The notes under the pieces are model-generated. The model was not told where the DNA came from. It did no database searches and saw only the letters and a list, made by a program, of their open reading frames with translations. 64,000 nt of DNA from Lachnospiraceae bacterium (lineage in GTDB: Bacteria; Bacillota; Clostridia; Lachnospirales; Lachnospiraceae), in contig JAGBLN010000015.1 of NCBI GenBank assembly GCA_017635395.1, positions 25,724 through 89,723 on the forward strand, written 5' to 3'. Below are positions 54,310-62,490 of the stretch, in pieces. Both the position numbers and the translations under genes were made by a program. The first letter of the stretch is position 1, and every line of letters starts with the position of its first letter.

Positions 54310-55386
54310 ATGGCAAAGTTTAAGATATTGGACTTATTCAGTGGTGCGGGGGGATTCTCATACGGGATGGAGAAAAACTCCGACTTTGAAACAGTCATTG
54401 CCCTTGATAACGATGCAAAGGCGGGCAATACTTTTAAGAAGAATATGTCGCAGGCAGAAGTAATTGTAGGTGATATAACAAATGATGAAACGAAGAAAAC
54501 AATCATAAAAATGGCGAAAGACAAGGGCGTTAATATGATTATCGGTGGTCCGCCTTGTCAGGGATATTCTATGAAAGGTAAGAAACTTGGTCTTAAGGAT
54601 CCGAGGAATTTTCTTTTCAGAGAATATCTTAATTTTGTACAGGAACTTAAACCGGATGTATTCGTAATTGAAAATGTTAAGGGCTTGTTGCTTGCCTCTA
54701 ATGGATGGTTTAAGGACGAAATAGTTAAGGCTATAGGTGAATTGGGATATGTTGTGGATTTTGGCGTCCTAAATGCTTCTGATTTTGGAGTTCCGCAGGC
54801 AAGGGAAAGAGCAATTTTTATTTGTTCAAAGCATAATAAAGTTACTTTACCAAAACCCACGGTGAAGAAGACGGTTACAGTAAGGGACGCTATTGGGGAT
54901 TTGGCATATTGTGAATCCGGTGAGGGGGAGTTTGAACAGGAATATATAAAACCTGCTGATAGCACTTATCAGAGACTTATGCGCAAAGGCAGCAAAAGAT
55001 TGTATAATCATACTGCCTCAAAACATAAGCAGGTTGCGATAGATAAGTTAAAGATGATACCGCCGGAAAAAGGAAAAGAGTTTTTGCCTGAAAAGATGAT
55101 CGGCAATCAAAAGTTTAAAACAACATGGGGAAGATTAAAATGGGATGATGTTTCTCCGACGATTGATACAAGATTTGATGCCGCATCTAATGGTACAAAT
55201 AATCATCCTTTTCTTAACAGGGCAATAACACCGAGAGAAGCAGCCAGAATACAAAGCTTTGATGATTGTTTTGTGTTTTACGGTGATAAGCGATCTATAG
55301 GACGACAGATAGGGAATGCAGTACCGCCGCTTCTGGCAAAGGCAATAGCAGATAGGATAGATGAAATGCTGCAATTAGAAGACTAA
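54310..55386 (+). CDS. C5-cytosine DNA methyltransferase
   Basis: Methylates the C5 of cytosine at an unknown site. Motif I DLFSGAGGFSYGM near 8-20, motif IV GGPPCQGYS with the nucleophile Cys83, motif VI VIENVKG near 119-125, motif VIII near 155-165 (QARERAIFI), and motifs IX-X near 300-345 (TPREAARIQSF, QIGNAVPP). 358 residues: short, with a small recognition region (about 210-295). It starts 1 bp after the adenine methyltransferase, so translation is coupled. Confidence 0.93.
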   Translation: MAKFKILDLFSGAGGFSYGMEKNSDFETVIALDNDAKAGNTFKKNMSQAEVIVGDITNDETKKTIIKMAKDKGVNMIIGGPPCQGYSMKGKKLGLKDPRNFLFREYLNFVQELKPDVFVIENVKGLLLASNGWFKDEIVKAIGELGYVVDFGVLNASDFGVPQARERAIFICSKHNKVTLPKPTVKKTVTVRDAIGDLAYCESGEGEFEQEYIKPADSTYQRLMRKGSKRLYNHTASKHKQVAIDKLKMIPPEKGKEFLPEKMIGNQKFKTTWGRLKWDDVSPTIDTRFDAASNGTNNHPFLNRAITPREAARIQSFDDCFVFYGDKRSIGRQIGNAVPPLLAKAIADRIDEMLQLED

Positions 55387-55407
55387 CGGAAAGGAAGAAG
55401 CGATTTC

Positions 55408-56481
55408 ATGGCAGAATTGAATTGGCCTTCAGATGAAGACAAATACGAGGCAATAGGATATTTAGCGGCGCCCGGTGTTATAGCGTCGATAGAGGCTACG
55501 GTTCCGAAAGGGCAAAAGGAACAATTCAGAAAAGAATATGAAGGAAAGTATTCGGACGAGTACCCATATGAAGCAGATAAATACGGTAAGCAGTTTCGTA
55601 TTTATTTGAATGATACGGATGGTTGTCCGGATTTCTTGCGTGAACACTTGGATGGGACATATGGAAACAGGATAAACAATACCGAATTCATTACCGAACT
55701 TGTTAAAGAATATGGATTTAAGTTTACGAAGCAACCACAGGATAGTAAGTCGATTCGACAACTGGTCTTAAGAAAGATTCCCAAGTCTCTTATAGATCCT
55801 TTTAATAAAGGCTATAATGGATATAATGATTTCATTCAGGACATAGGTGATTATATGAAAAAGGAAGAGGGATTACCGCTTCCTAATCTGCTTCAATACA
55901 AAGAGAAAACGATATCCAAGCGTACAGAACAAAGAGCATCTTCCGGTGAGGAGACAGTTTCTGCGTATTCTTCAAATCAGATTCTGAAACTTGGCTGGGT
56001 TGGCGAAGAGTATATCGCATATTTACTACGCATCAAGGATGCCACACTACTGAATGCAATCGGATTATCTGTTGATTCGCAATACGAGGTGGAATGGTTT
56101 AATCAAGGCTTTCAAAATGCTACTGAACGAGTGGTTTTTCGTGACCTACAAAAATATGGTTCATATGGAGAATACGTAAAGGATTGGGATGATCAGTCTG
56201 TAGGAAAAGGATGCGATATAGTAGTCACTCCTACCGACGGAGATAGTATCTTGATAGAGGTAAAATCAAGCAGGAGAGCCTATCCCTACTTCAGTATGAC
56301 TTCTGTAGAAATGCAGGAAATGGAATTAAAAAGTAATCGTTATGTTTTGATAAAGCTAAATAATCTTGAAAGACTTTTACAGGATGGATCGCCAGACATT
56401 ATTGTAATAATGAATCCATATGAAAAGTTGTTCCATCCGAAGCATATGAAAGAAGCAACATTTATTATCGGGGGAAAGTAG
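55408..56481 (+). CDS. DUF3883-like protein, candidate restriction endonuclease
   Basis: 357 residues. The C-terminal domain (about 195-340) looks like a PD-(D/E)XK nuclease of the DUF3883 type: LGWVGEEYIAYLL near 194-206, then GCDIVV with Asp270 and ILIEVKSSR with Glu284 and Lys286. YFSMTSVEMQEME near 292-304 is usual after the core in DUF3883. The N-terminal 190 residues are not recognised and may read DNA. Its place right after a cytosine methyltransferase makes a restriction role likely. The cut site is unknown. Confidence 0.72.
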   Translation: MAELNWPSDEDKYEAIGYLAAPGVIASIEATVPKGQKEQFRKEYEGKYSDEYPYEADKYGKQFRIYLNDTDGCPDFLREHLDGTYGNRINNTEFITELVKEYGFKFTKQPQDSKSIRQLVLRKIPKSLIDPFNKGYNGYNDFIQDIGDYMKKEEGLPLPNLLQYKEKTISKRTEQRASSGEETVSAYSSNQILKLGWVGEEYIAYLLRIKDATLLNAIGLSVDSQYEVEWFNQGFQNATERVVFRDLQKYGSYGEYVKDWDDQSVGKGCDIVVTPTDGDSILIEVKSSRRAYPYFSMTSVEMQEMELKSNRYVLIKLNNLERLLQDGSPDIIVIMNPYEKLFHPKHMKEATFIIGGK

Positions 56482-56482
56482 A

Positions 56483-57382
56483 ATGAATGCTCAAATGGCG
56501 TATCTGCTTGGCATGATAGTCGGTAACGGCGAAATCCAGCGAGGAGCGAATGAAACTACAGTTGTAATAGAGATACCGCACAAGAAACTTGAAACTGAGT
56601 TTCAAAAAGATGTTGGTATTTATGTTAAAGCCAGCATAACTGATATACGGCAAATAATTGAGCCACTGGTCGGAACCGGACTAAAGTTCAGTCAAAGCAA
56701 TAATGTTTCAGATATTTCATTCACAAAACCGAATGAGGATTATCTGATGCGTGAAATAATGCGATATATTGGAAATGCGACTACTCATGCAAATATGAGA
56801 ATAGCTCCGGAGGTCTTTAGTTTTACAACTGATGAAAGACGTGAATTTATAAGAGGATTTGCGGATGTTACAGGGTATATCCGAAGAAGCAATTATTTCT
56901 TTATGGAACCTCAGTATAGAGTATATTTTGAAATACCACAAAATTGGGAATTAGTTGTGGATTTCTGCAATCTCTTAAAGAGTGTCGATATTCCGGTTCA
57001 AAATATCGACTGGGGACATCCTAACATGAGAGATGGAAATCTCAAAAAGTATAACGAAGGGAAGCCGGATTTTTGGAAAAAAGAGCATCAAGTAAAGGTG
57101 TGGGCTATAGAATTTGAGGGCATAGGCTTCGGCGTGTTGCACAAGCAAGAGGCATTGGATTATTTTGCTAATGAGCATAAGATTTATATTGAAAGAGAAG
57201 GCAAGAAGGTCAATGATGTTGTTCACAGGTATTATTGGGAGTTGACAAGAAAGAGAAAAGAAAAACCTATTCATCCTGGCGAAGATGATCCGATCATACC
57301 GGAGGAAATCAGAGGTAAGCACTTTAATTCATGGCAGGATATAGCTAACGAACTTGGATATAATGAGGACTCAAAATGTTAG
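56483..57382 (+). CDS. LAGLIDADG-fold protein without the catalytic acids
   Basis: 299 residues. Two LAGLIDADG-like helices are seen: YLLGMIVGNGEI (7-18) and FIRGFADVTGYI (122-133), each followed by strand-like segments, as in single-chain homing enzymes. The acidic residues expected at the end of each helix are Asn15 and Thr130 here, so DNA cutting by the usual mechanism is doubtful; a DNA-reading role is more likely. The C-terminal part (about 245-299) contains a Pro-rich segment (HPGEDDPIIPEE). It starts 1 bp after the nuclease gene and overlaps the next by 7 bp. Confidence 0.65.
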   Translation: MNAQMAYLLGMIVGNGEIQRGANETTVVIEIPHKKLETEFQKDVGIYVKASITDIRQIIEPLVGTGLKFSQSNNVSDISFTKPNEDYLMREIMRYIGNATTHANMRIAPEVFSFTTDERREFIRGFADVTGYIRRSNYFFMEPQYRVYFEIPQNWELVVDFCNLLKSVDIPVQNIDWGHPNMRDGNLKKYNEGKPDFWKKEHQVKVWAIEFEGIGFGVLHKQEALDYFANEHKIYIEREGKKVNDVVHRYYWELTRKRKEKPIHPGEDDPIIPEEIRGKHFNSWQDIANELGYNEDSKC

Positions 57383-57852
57383 AGTGGGAATTATATGAGC
57401 CTATGTGCGATTGGCTTGACCAATATCTTAGGGACAATTATAAGGGATATGAGATTATAGTTGCTGATTCGCATAGTGAGCGATTGGATAAAGCTCTGGA
57501 AAAATATGGTGTTGTTAAGGAGCAGGCTAACGGTGTTGATATACAGATAGATGTTTTGGGTATTGCGAGAAAAAAGAACGATGTAAAGCTGTTCTTTATT
57601 GAGGCAAAGAAAACAAAGCTTACGCTAAGAGATTTAGGACAACTTTGGGCGTATTGCAAGTTGGTTGACCCTGAAGAGGCATGGCTACTTACATCAAGTG
57701 ATCTTGGTACACTTAGAAAACTTCTATTAGGGTTTAACCGTGAGGATTTACTTGATTTTGGAAATGGGAAAAAGATAAAGAAAATGAGAGTTGGAATATG
57801 GGATGTAAAAAAACGAATTCCCGATTTGAGTTCTATAGTTCCAAAGATATAA
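57376..57852 (+). CDS. Small PD-(D/E)XK-type nuclease
   Basis: 158 residues. Asp59 in IQIDVLGI and Glu76-Ala-Lys78 in FFIEAKKTKLTLRDLGQLWA form a PD-(D/E)XK-type core; the QLWAY helix that follows is common in this fold. An N-terminal helix (EPMCDWLDQYL) comes first. Probably a second nuclease or the cleaving partner of the LAGLIDADG-fold protein, with which it overlaps by 7 bp. It is last in the operon and followed by a terminator. Confidence 0.7.
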   Translation: MLEWELYEPMCDWLDQYLRDNYKGYEIIVADSHSERLDKALEKYGVVKEQANGVDIQIDVLGIARKKNDVKLFFIEAKKTKLTLRDLGQLWAYCKLVDPEEAWLLTSSDLGTLRKLLLGFNREDLLDFGNGKKIKKMRVGIWDVKKRIPDLSSIVPKI

Positions 57853-57858
57853 TATGAG

Positions 57859-57890
57859 AGGCATTTAGGAGCAATCCCGAATGCCTTTTC
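57859..57890 (+). terminator. Terminator of the restriction-modification-like operon
   Basis: AGGCATT (57859-57865) pairs with AATGCCT (57880-57886), followed by TTTC. Confidence 0.75.
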
Positions 57891-57948
57891 TAATATAAGC
57901 CAACAGGCGGAAAGGAGGTTTTTCAACAATTAAATATCGTTACTGCAG

Positions 57949-57993
57949 ACGGCGGCGATTGATCTTTTATAGATTTATCGTCACCGTTTTTTT
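57949..57993 (+). terminator. Second hairpin with T run
   Basis: ACGGCGGCGAT pairs with ATCGTCACCGT (one G-T pair and one mismatch), then TTTTTT. It lies just before the mobilization genes and isolates them from upstream transcription. Confidence 0.6.
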
Positions 57994-58040
57994 CTATCAA
58001 CGCCGTATACGGCATATTACAGGAAAGAGAGGATTTTTAG

Positions 58041-58472
58041 ATGATTGATTTATCAGAAAAGAGCAAGGAAGAACTGTTCCGTGAAAAGAAGGAAGCGGAA
58101 CTTCGTGCTGCAAAGATGAAGGAGGGCGAGTGGAAACGCCGCAAGGATAAGGAACGCAAGTGTATGATCGGTGGCACATTCCTGAAATACTTTGAGGATG
58201 CTTTGCTGTTTGAAGCGGACGAATGGGATCGGATCGTGCAGGAGGTCATAAAGACTGATGCGTTTACGGGAACCGTTGATGCAATCCGTAAAGAAGCCGC
58301 TGTTAAGCAGAAGCAGAAAGAACAGGCTGAAAAAACGGAGCAGAAATCCCGTAAGCAGGATAATCCGCAGACGAAAGATAAAGAGCAGAAAAAAGAAAAC
58401 ACGCCGGAAACGGCAAAACAGGAGAATGAAAACAATAGTCAGGAGCAGTGGGACGGTAATAATGGGCAGTAA
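58041..58472 (+). CDS. Mobilization accessory protein (MobC/DUF3847-like)
   Basis: 143 residues. The N-terminal 85 are basic and helical (LFREKKEAELRAAKM, then KDKERKCMIGGTFLKYFEDA), a pattern like the small DNA-binding proteins encoded before MobA/MobL relaxases. The C-terminal 50 residues are a Lys/Gln/Glu-rich disordered tail. Position between a terminator and an oriT-like region supports a relaxosome role. Family name uncertain. RBS GAGAGGA. Confidence 0.6.
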   Translation: MIDLSEKSKEELFREKKEAELRAAKMKEGEWKRRKDKERKCMIGGTFLKYFEDALLFEADEWDRIVQEVIKTDAFTGTVDAIRKEAAVKQKQKEQAEKTEQKSRKQDNPQTKDKEQKKENTPETAKQENENNSQEQWDGNNGQ

Positions 58473-58740
58473 AGCGGGGAGCGTTGGCGAGTGTTTTTTG
58501 ACCACCGAGATTTTCTCGGTGCGCACAGATATACCATCTCCGATGGTATTGTGCGTCCTGCCGGAGGCGTCCTGCGGACAGAGATGCCTGCTTCGCAGTC
58601 ATAAGGGGGAACCTACACTTCCCCCTTCGATGCCTACGGCATCTACCCCTATTGTGTACTTGCGTTGCAGTCATATCCAAAATGCGGATATGGCTGCAAA
58701 CGCAAGTCTGTCCGTTGTCGCCCACCACAGGATGAGAGGA
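58473..58740 (+). other. oriT-like region
   Basis: No convincing gene. The strongest feature is the inverted repeat CTTGCGTTGCAG/CTGCAAACGCAAG with inner TCATATCC/GGATATGG (58658-58707). A second is AAGGGGG/CCCCCTT near 58602-58626, and a third ACCATC/GATGGT near 58530-58545. The stretch is GC-rich, lies directly before the relaxase gene, and is a natural place for the nick site, which I cannot pinpoint. Confidence 0.6.
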
Positions 58741-58750
58741 GGTGATGTTT

Positions 58751-60334
58751 ATGGTGGTCAAAACGGTCAGTAGTCGTGCCAGCATAATTGGCAGAGGTGC
58801 CAAATGTAGGGGAAAGTCTGCCGTTGAGCAGTCAGCCTATATCAGCCGCACGACTCTTTACAGCGAATACTATGGAGAAAAGTTTTACCCGAAAGCTGCC
58901 GAGGATCTTGTCAGCACGGGTGTGATGCTACCCGATCATGCACCAAGGGAATACATGGATCATGCCGTTCTTTGGAACAGCGTGGAGAAGGTTGAGAAGC
59001 ACGCCAAGGCGCAGTTGTGCCGTCTCAATAAATATTCTCTTCCGAATTGGATGTCATATGAGCTTGCGGATAAGTTTGTCAGGGACTTTATAAAACGGAA
59101 TTTCGTATCAAAGGGAATGTGTGCTGAGTATGCCATTCACGATAGCGTAAATGAAAAGGGCGAGCGTAATCTTCATGTTCATATTTTGTTGACCATGCGA
59201 CCGATACTTGAAAACGGTGAGTGGGGAGAGAAATCCCGTAAGGTCTATAAGTATGACAAGGATGGTAATAAGATAAAAAAGAAAAACGGCAGATATGACT
59301 GCACCACGGAGAAAACTACTGATTGGGATGAAAAGGGGAATGCGAAGAAATGGCGGCAGGATCTGGTGGACAGTATCAACATGGTTGCTGATGAAATCGG
59401 GATAGAGGATGAGCGATGGGAATGGCGTTCTTTTAAGGACAGAGGACTTGATATAAAACCGACGATCCATCTGGGAGAAAAAGCTGCCGCATTGGAGCGT
59501 AAGGGAATTCATACTGATAAAGGCGATTATAATCGTGAGGTGAGATATCTTAATTCTCTGATCGTTAAGGCAGTTGAGGTGACCAGGGTGAAGGCGGATA
59601 AAGCAGTATCCGGGGTTAAGCAGGTGGCATCATCTGTTGTTAAGGCTGTTAAAAATGAGATCCTTGATGTTATCCGTGCCGTTGCTGAGCGAAATTACAA
59701 CAGGTTGAAACTTCCGGTTACACTTGGAGAATATATAAGGCTGATTTCTGACCGTGAGCCTCTGCATGATAGAGCGGGTATGGAAAAATTTGTTCATAAT
59801 ATGGGATGGACAACTTTTGAAGATATGGAAAAATACTGGTCGGAAGAAGTTATACGATTCGAGACATATAAAAAGGATTCAGAGGCTAAATGGGAGCGTA
59901 AGTGTTATCTTGAAGAATTGATGGAAGCTTATGAAAAATATGAGCCGTACATCAAGTATGACAAGGAACGATGGACGCTCAAGGGATTTTCAAGGAAGAT
60001 TTATGAGCGTAAGCATATACCGGAGCTTGAAAGTTACAACTTCTTCCGGCAGGAATTAAAGGATATGATCAAAGAGCCGGATGGAAAGATCACGCCAAAG
60101 AAGTGGAGAAAGGAACTTGATAAGCTTAATGAGGAATATCCCAAGGCGAGAAGTACCTATTCACGGTCGGTTTATCGTCTGGCGGGGATTGAAGTGTTAA
60201 GACATAACCGCATCGCCCTTACTCAGATGCTTGAGAATGAAAGCAGGCAACGACAGAGAACTGTTGAACAGTCACGGTCACAGGAACAGGTACAGGTATC
60301 GAAGAAAAAGAAGGACAGAGGGATGTCACTATAG
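58751..60334 (+). CDS. MobA/MobL-family relaxase
   Basis: Nicks oriT and pilots the strand during mobilization. N-terminal relaxase domain (about 1-230): AVEQSAYISRTTLY near 21-34 holds the likely catalytic Tyr. NLHVHILLTMRP gives the metal-binding histidines (His142, His144), and KKWRQDLVDSINM near 196-208 follows. The C-terminal half is helical and basic. 527 residues. The start is the third in-frame start because AGGAGG ends 8 nt before it. It would depend on a carrier's transfer apparatus, since the inner element has none. Confidence 0.9.
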   Translation: MVVKTVSSRASIIGRGAKCRGKSAVEQSAYISRTTLYSEYYGEKFYPKAAEDLVSTGVMLPDHAPREYMDHAVLWNSVEKVEKHAKAQLCRLNKYSLPNWMSYELADKFVRDFIKRNFVSKGMCAEYAIHDSVNEKGERNLHVHILLTMRPILENGEWGEKSRKVYKYDKDGNKIKKKNGRYDCTTEKTTDWDEKGNAKKWRQDLVDSINMVADEIGIEDERWEWRSFKDRGLDIKPTIHLGEKAAALERKGIHTDKGDYNREVRYLNSLIVKAVEVTRVKADKAVSGVKQVASSVVKAVKNEILDVIRAVAERNYNRLKLPVTLGEYIRLISDREPLHDRAGMEKFVHNMGWTTFEDMEKYWSEEVIRFETYKKDSEAKWERKCYLEELMEAYEKYEPYIKYDKERWTLKGFSRKIYERKHIPELESYNFFRQELKDMIKEPDGKITPKKWRKELDKLNEEYPKARSTYSRSVYRLAGIEVLRHNRIALTQMLENESRQRQRTVEQSRSQEQVQVSKKKKDRGMSL

Positions 60335-60350
60335 GAGAGGAGCAAAGAAT

Positions 60351-60557
60351 ATGATTGATGAGAAAAATATAATATCGGAGCAGGAGAGCGCAGTTGTCGA
60401 GAACGATACCTGCGCTTCTTCTTTGCCTGAAACCACGGTAAGACGCACTATCGGCAAGACAACCTATATTGCGAATCTGCACTTTAAGGAGCGGGGGCAG
60501 ACATTTTCCGAGAAGTTGAAAAGAGTTCTTAAAGTTGAAGGTGGATCTTTTCTGTAA
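60351..60557 (+). CDS. TnpW-like small protein
   Basis: 68 residues. The end (TTVRRTIGKTTYIANLHFKE, then FSEKLKRVLK) matches the small TnpW-type proteins of Tn4451-like elements, whose function is unknown. RBS TAGGAGAGGAG. The frame is open further upstream inside the relaxase gene, but this ATG has the only site. Confidence 0.75.
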   Translation: MIDEKNIISEQESAVVENDTCASSLPETTVRRTIGKTTYIANLHFKERGQTFSEKLKRVLKVEGGSFL

Positions 60558-60563
60558 GATCAG

Positions 60564-60842
60564 ATGCTTTCTTCACATTTACTAAGCAGAACGAAGGAAC
60601 GCCTACAGATTTTTAAAGATGTGGTGGGATTGACGTTTCCTTTGATCGCTGTACTGAAGAAGTGGCTGAATAAGTTTTCGGCGTATAAGAAGCTGGCAAG
60701 CATCTCGGTGGGATATCTGGATATGGAGACCATGAACATCGTGAATACACAGATGTATATTGACGGGTATCAGGTGAAGTTGGTCAGCGATATAAGCTAT
60801 GGAAGCTTGTGGGAGATGAGTTTTACGCTGAAGGAGTTCTAA
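60564..60842 (+). CDS. Doubtful small protein, possibly a gene fragment
   Basis: 92 residues, no recognised family and no ribosome site before the ATG. The second half (SVGYLDMETMNIVNTQMYID, then GSLWEMSFTLKEF) looks like real protein sequence, so this may be the end of a lost gene. It separates the mobilization genes from the PadR cargo. Confidence 0.3.
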   Translation: MLSSHLLSRTKERLQIFKDVVGLTFPLIAVLKKWLNKFSAYKKLASISVGYLDMETMNIVNTQMYIDGYQVKLVSDISYGSLWEMSFTLKEF

Positions 60843-60850
60843 GAAATTGC

Positions 60851-60909
60851 TTGATTATTCTTTCACAAAGTGCTATTATGTATCAAAACGATATATCAAA
60901 TTGATATAT
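60851..60909 (+). promoter_or_regulatory. Promoter and PadR operator
   Basis: TTGATT at 60851-60856, 17 bp, TATTAT at 60874-60879. The 19-bp palindrome ATATATCAA, A, TTGATATAT (60891-60909) lies over the start region and just before the PadR ribosome site. PadR proteins usually bind such symmetric AT-rich sites in their own promoters. Confidence 0.75.
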
Positions 60910-60922
60910 AAAGGAGAACGAC

Positions 60923-61471
60923 ATGGCACGGGAAAGAAAAATAGATATGGTAATTCTTGGGCTTCTCAGTCATGAGGATTTAACAGGCTATGATATTAAA
61001 AAACGCATTGATGGAGCTATCAGCTTTTTCTGGAAGGGAAGTTTTGGAAATATATATCCCGCGTTGAAGGGGATGGAGAACCAAGGCTTGATCACGAAAA
61101 ACGATACATCTGTTGGTGGGCGCGAAAAGACCACTTACCATATTACAGAGAGCGGTAGTGATGCGCTTAAGGATTGGCTCAAAGAAGAACAGGCAAGCAA
61201 TGAACTAAAATATGAAACTCTTCTGAAACTGTTTTTTGGTGGTGCGGAAAGCAGAGGAGTTTCGGTTCATAACATAGAAGTATTTGAGGAACAGATACAG
61301 AAGGATCTCAAGGTACTGAAGAAATATAGTGAGGCCTTGGAGAAATCATTGGATGTAGAGGATCATATTTATTATTCTCTTACAGCTTCCTTCGGAATCA
61401 AGACTTATGAAGCGTACCTGAAATGGTGTGCCAAGGCAAAGAAAATGCTGAAGCAAAGAGGCGGAAAATAA
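60923..61471 (+). CDS. PadR-family transcriptional regulator
   Basis: 182 residues. N-terminal winged helix (about 1-85, MVILGLLSHEDLTGYDIKKR, then GNIYPALKGMENQGLI), then a helical C-terminal dimerisation domain as in the longer AphA/PadR group. A 19-bp palindrome in its promoter suggests autorepression. It lies 4 bp before the hydrolase gene and probably controls it. RBS AAAGGAGAA. Confidence 0.9.
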   Translation: MARERKIDMVILGLLSHEDLTGYDIKKRIDGAISFFWKGSFGNIYPALKGMENQGLITKNDTSVGGREKTTYHITESGSDALKDWLKEEQASNELKYETLLKLFFGGAESRGVSVHNIEVFEEQIQKDLKVLKKYSEALEKSLDVEDHIYYSLTASFGIKTYEAYLKWCAKAKKMLKQRGGK

Positions 61472-61475
61472 TCAT

Positions 61476-62270
61476 ATGGGGAAGAAAAAGGTGAACATGG
61501 CATACATCATACTGAAAATAATTATGTTTGTATTGATCGCATTCTTCGCAACGGATGCGATCATGCAGTTTATTTCCTATTCCTTTTATAAGGGAGACAG
61601 ACAGCTGAAGGAAGTCGCTTATGAGCCTGGGGAGATCCAGATAAATGAGTCTTTATATGGATACGGATACAATATGGATGTGGAGGATGATAAGGTAATC
61701 CTCTGTTTCGGTGGCTCCATGTATATTGCTTATAATACTGTGGGAATGTACGGAGGGCGCTTTGACTGTCCTTTTCTTTCCGTAGATTATTACGGGACTC
61801 AAAAAAGTAAAGGGAAAATGAACCTCAGAACAATGCAGCAGGCAGTTGAAGAATTGTACGATTATGCTGCGCAGAAATATCCGGGTAGAGATATTTATGT
61901 TTTCGGTCACAGCTATGGCTGTGGAATGGCGGCTTATCTGGCAAGCGTCAGGGAATGTAAGCATCTTGTATTGTCATCCGGTTATCGCACAAGCGCTGAT
62001 ATGTATAACAAGATAATCCCGATATTTTGGGGACCATTGCAGGTATTTATAAAGAACAACATCAGAGTTGATGAGTACGCAGGAAATACGACCTGTCCGG
62101 TTACGGTTATAGGATCAGATTCGGATACTACGCTTGATGCGAATATGCAGAGGAAACTGGCAGCTTGCTATGCCGAAGCTGAGTGTAGGATTTTTCACGG
62201 AATCAAACACGAGGATTATTTCATCACGGATGAGGTGGTTCAATTTGTGATTGAAAATGTGATTGAATAG
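61476..62270 (+). CDS. Membrane-anchored alpha/beta hydrolase
   Basis: 264 residues. One N-terminal membrane helix (about 10-32) and then an alpha/beta hydrolase domain probably outside the membrane. Nucleophile Ser146 in FGHSYGCG; a likely catalytic His in GIKHEDYF near 246; an acid near SDSDTT. The substrate is unknown. It pairs with the PadR gene as cargo of the inner element. Confidence 0.8.
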   Translation: MGKKKVNMAYIILKIIMFVLIAFFATDAIMQFISYSFYKGDRQLKEVAYEPGEIQINESLYGYGYNMDVEDDKVILCFGGSMYIAYNTVGMYGGRFDCPFLSVDYYGTQKSKGKMNLRTMQQAVEELYDYAAQKYPGRDIYVFGHSYGCGMAAYLASVRECKHLVLSSGYRTSADMYNKIIPIFWGPLQVFIKNNIRVDEYAGNTTCPVTVIGSDSDTTLDANMQRKLAACYAEAECRIFHGIKHEDYFITDEVVQFVIENVIE

Positions 62271-62299
62271 TTGATACAAGAATGAATTGGAATTATTTG

Positions 62300-62326
62300 G
62301 AGAGTCGAGAAATCGGCTCTCTTTTC
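62300..62326 (+). terminator. Terminator of the PadR-hydrolase unit
   Basis: GAGAGTCGA pairs with TCGGCTCTC around GAAA, then TTTT. Beyond it, to 62484, I see no gene. Confidence 0.75.
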
Positions 62327-62484
62327 ATGTCCGGAGAGAGGTTGTCATTTGTATCCAGAGAATTTGTAAAGAAGCTATTTGGAATGTGAAAACGGAACAA
62401 AATCCAATCTATTTTCCAAGCCTACATTTAGAGCGGTTTTTGGGCATTTCCACAAGAAAAAGTACAAGATACTATTGACAATTA

Positions 62485-62490
62485 GCAACA
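62485..62490 (+). other. Right junction (attR) of the inserted element
   Basis: GCAACA, matching the left junction. The frame of the coupling protein resumes here without a break (ATGKTAKSILISCGARL). AGTACAAGATAC just before it resembles the CTTGTACTGATAC arm at the left end in inverted sense. Confidence 0.75.

Noticed and set aside
58258-58773. 171-codon frame over the MobC end and oriT region
   Set aside because: Starts inside another gene in a different frame, composition is shadow-like, and it crosses the inverted repeats.
62287-62478. 63-codon frame between the hydrolase and the right junction
   Set aside because: Runs through a terminator hairpin, has no ribosome site and resembles nothing.
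49943-62490. Group II intron as the cause of the VirD4 interruption
   Set aside because: No reverse transcriptase or intron domain V; a serine recombinase and relaxase are present instead.
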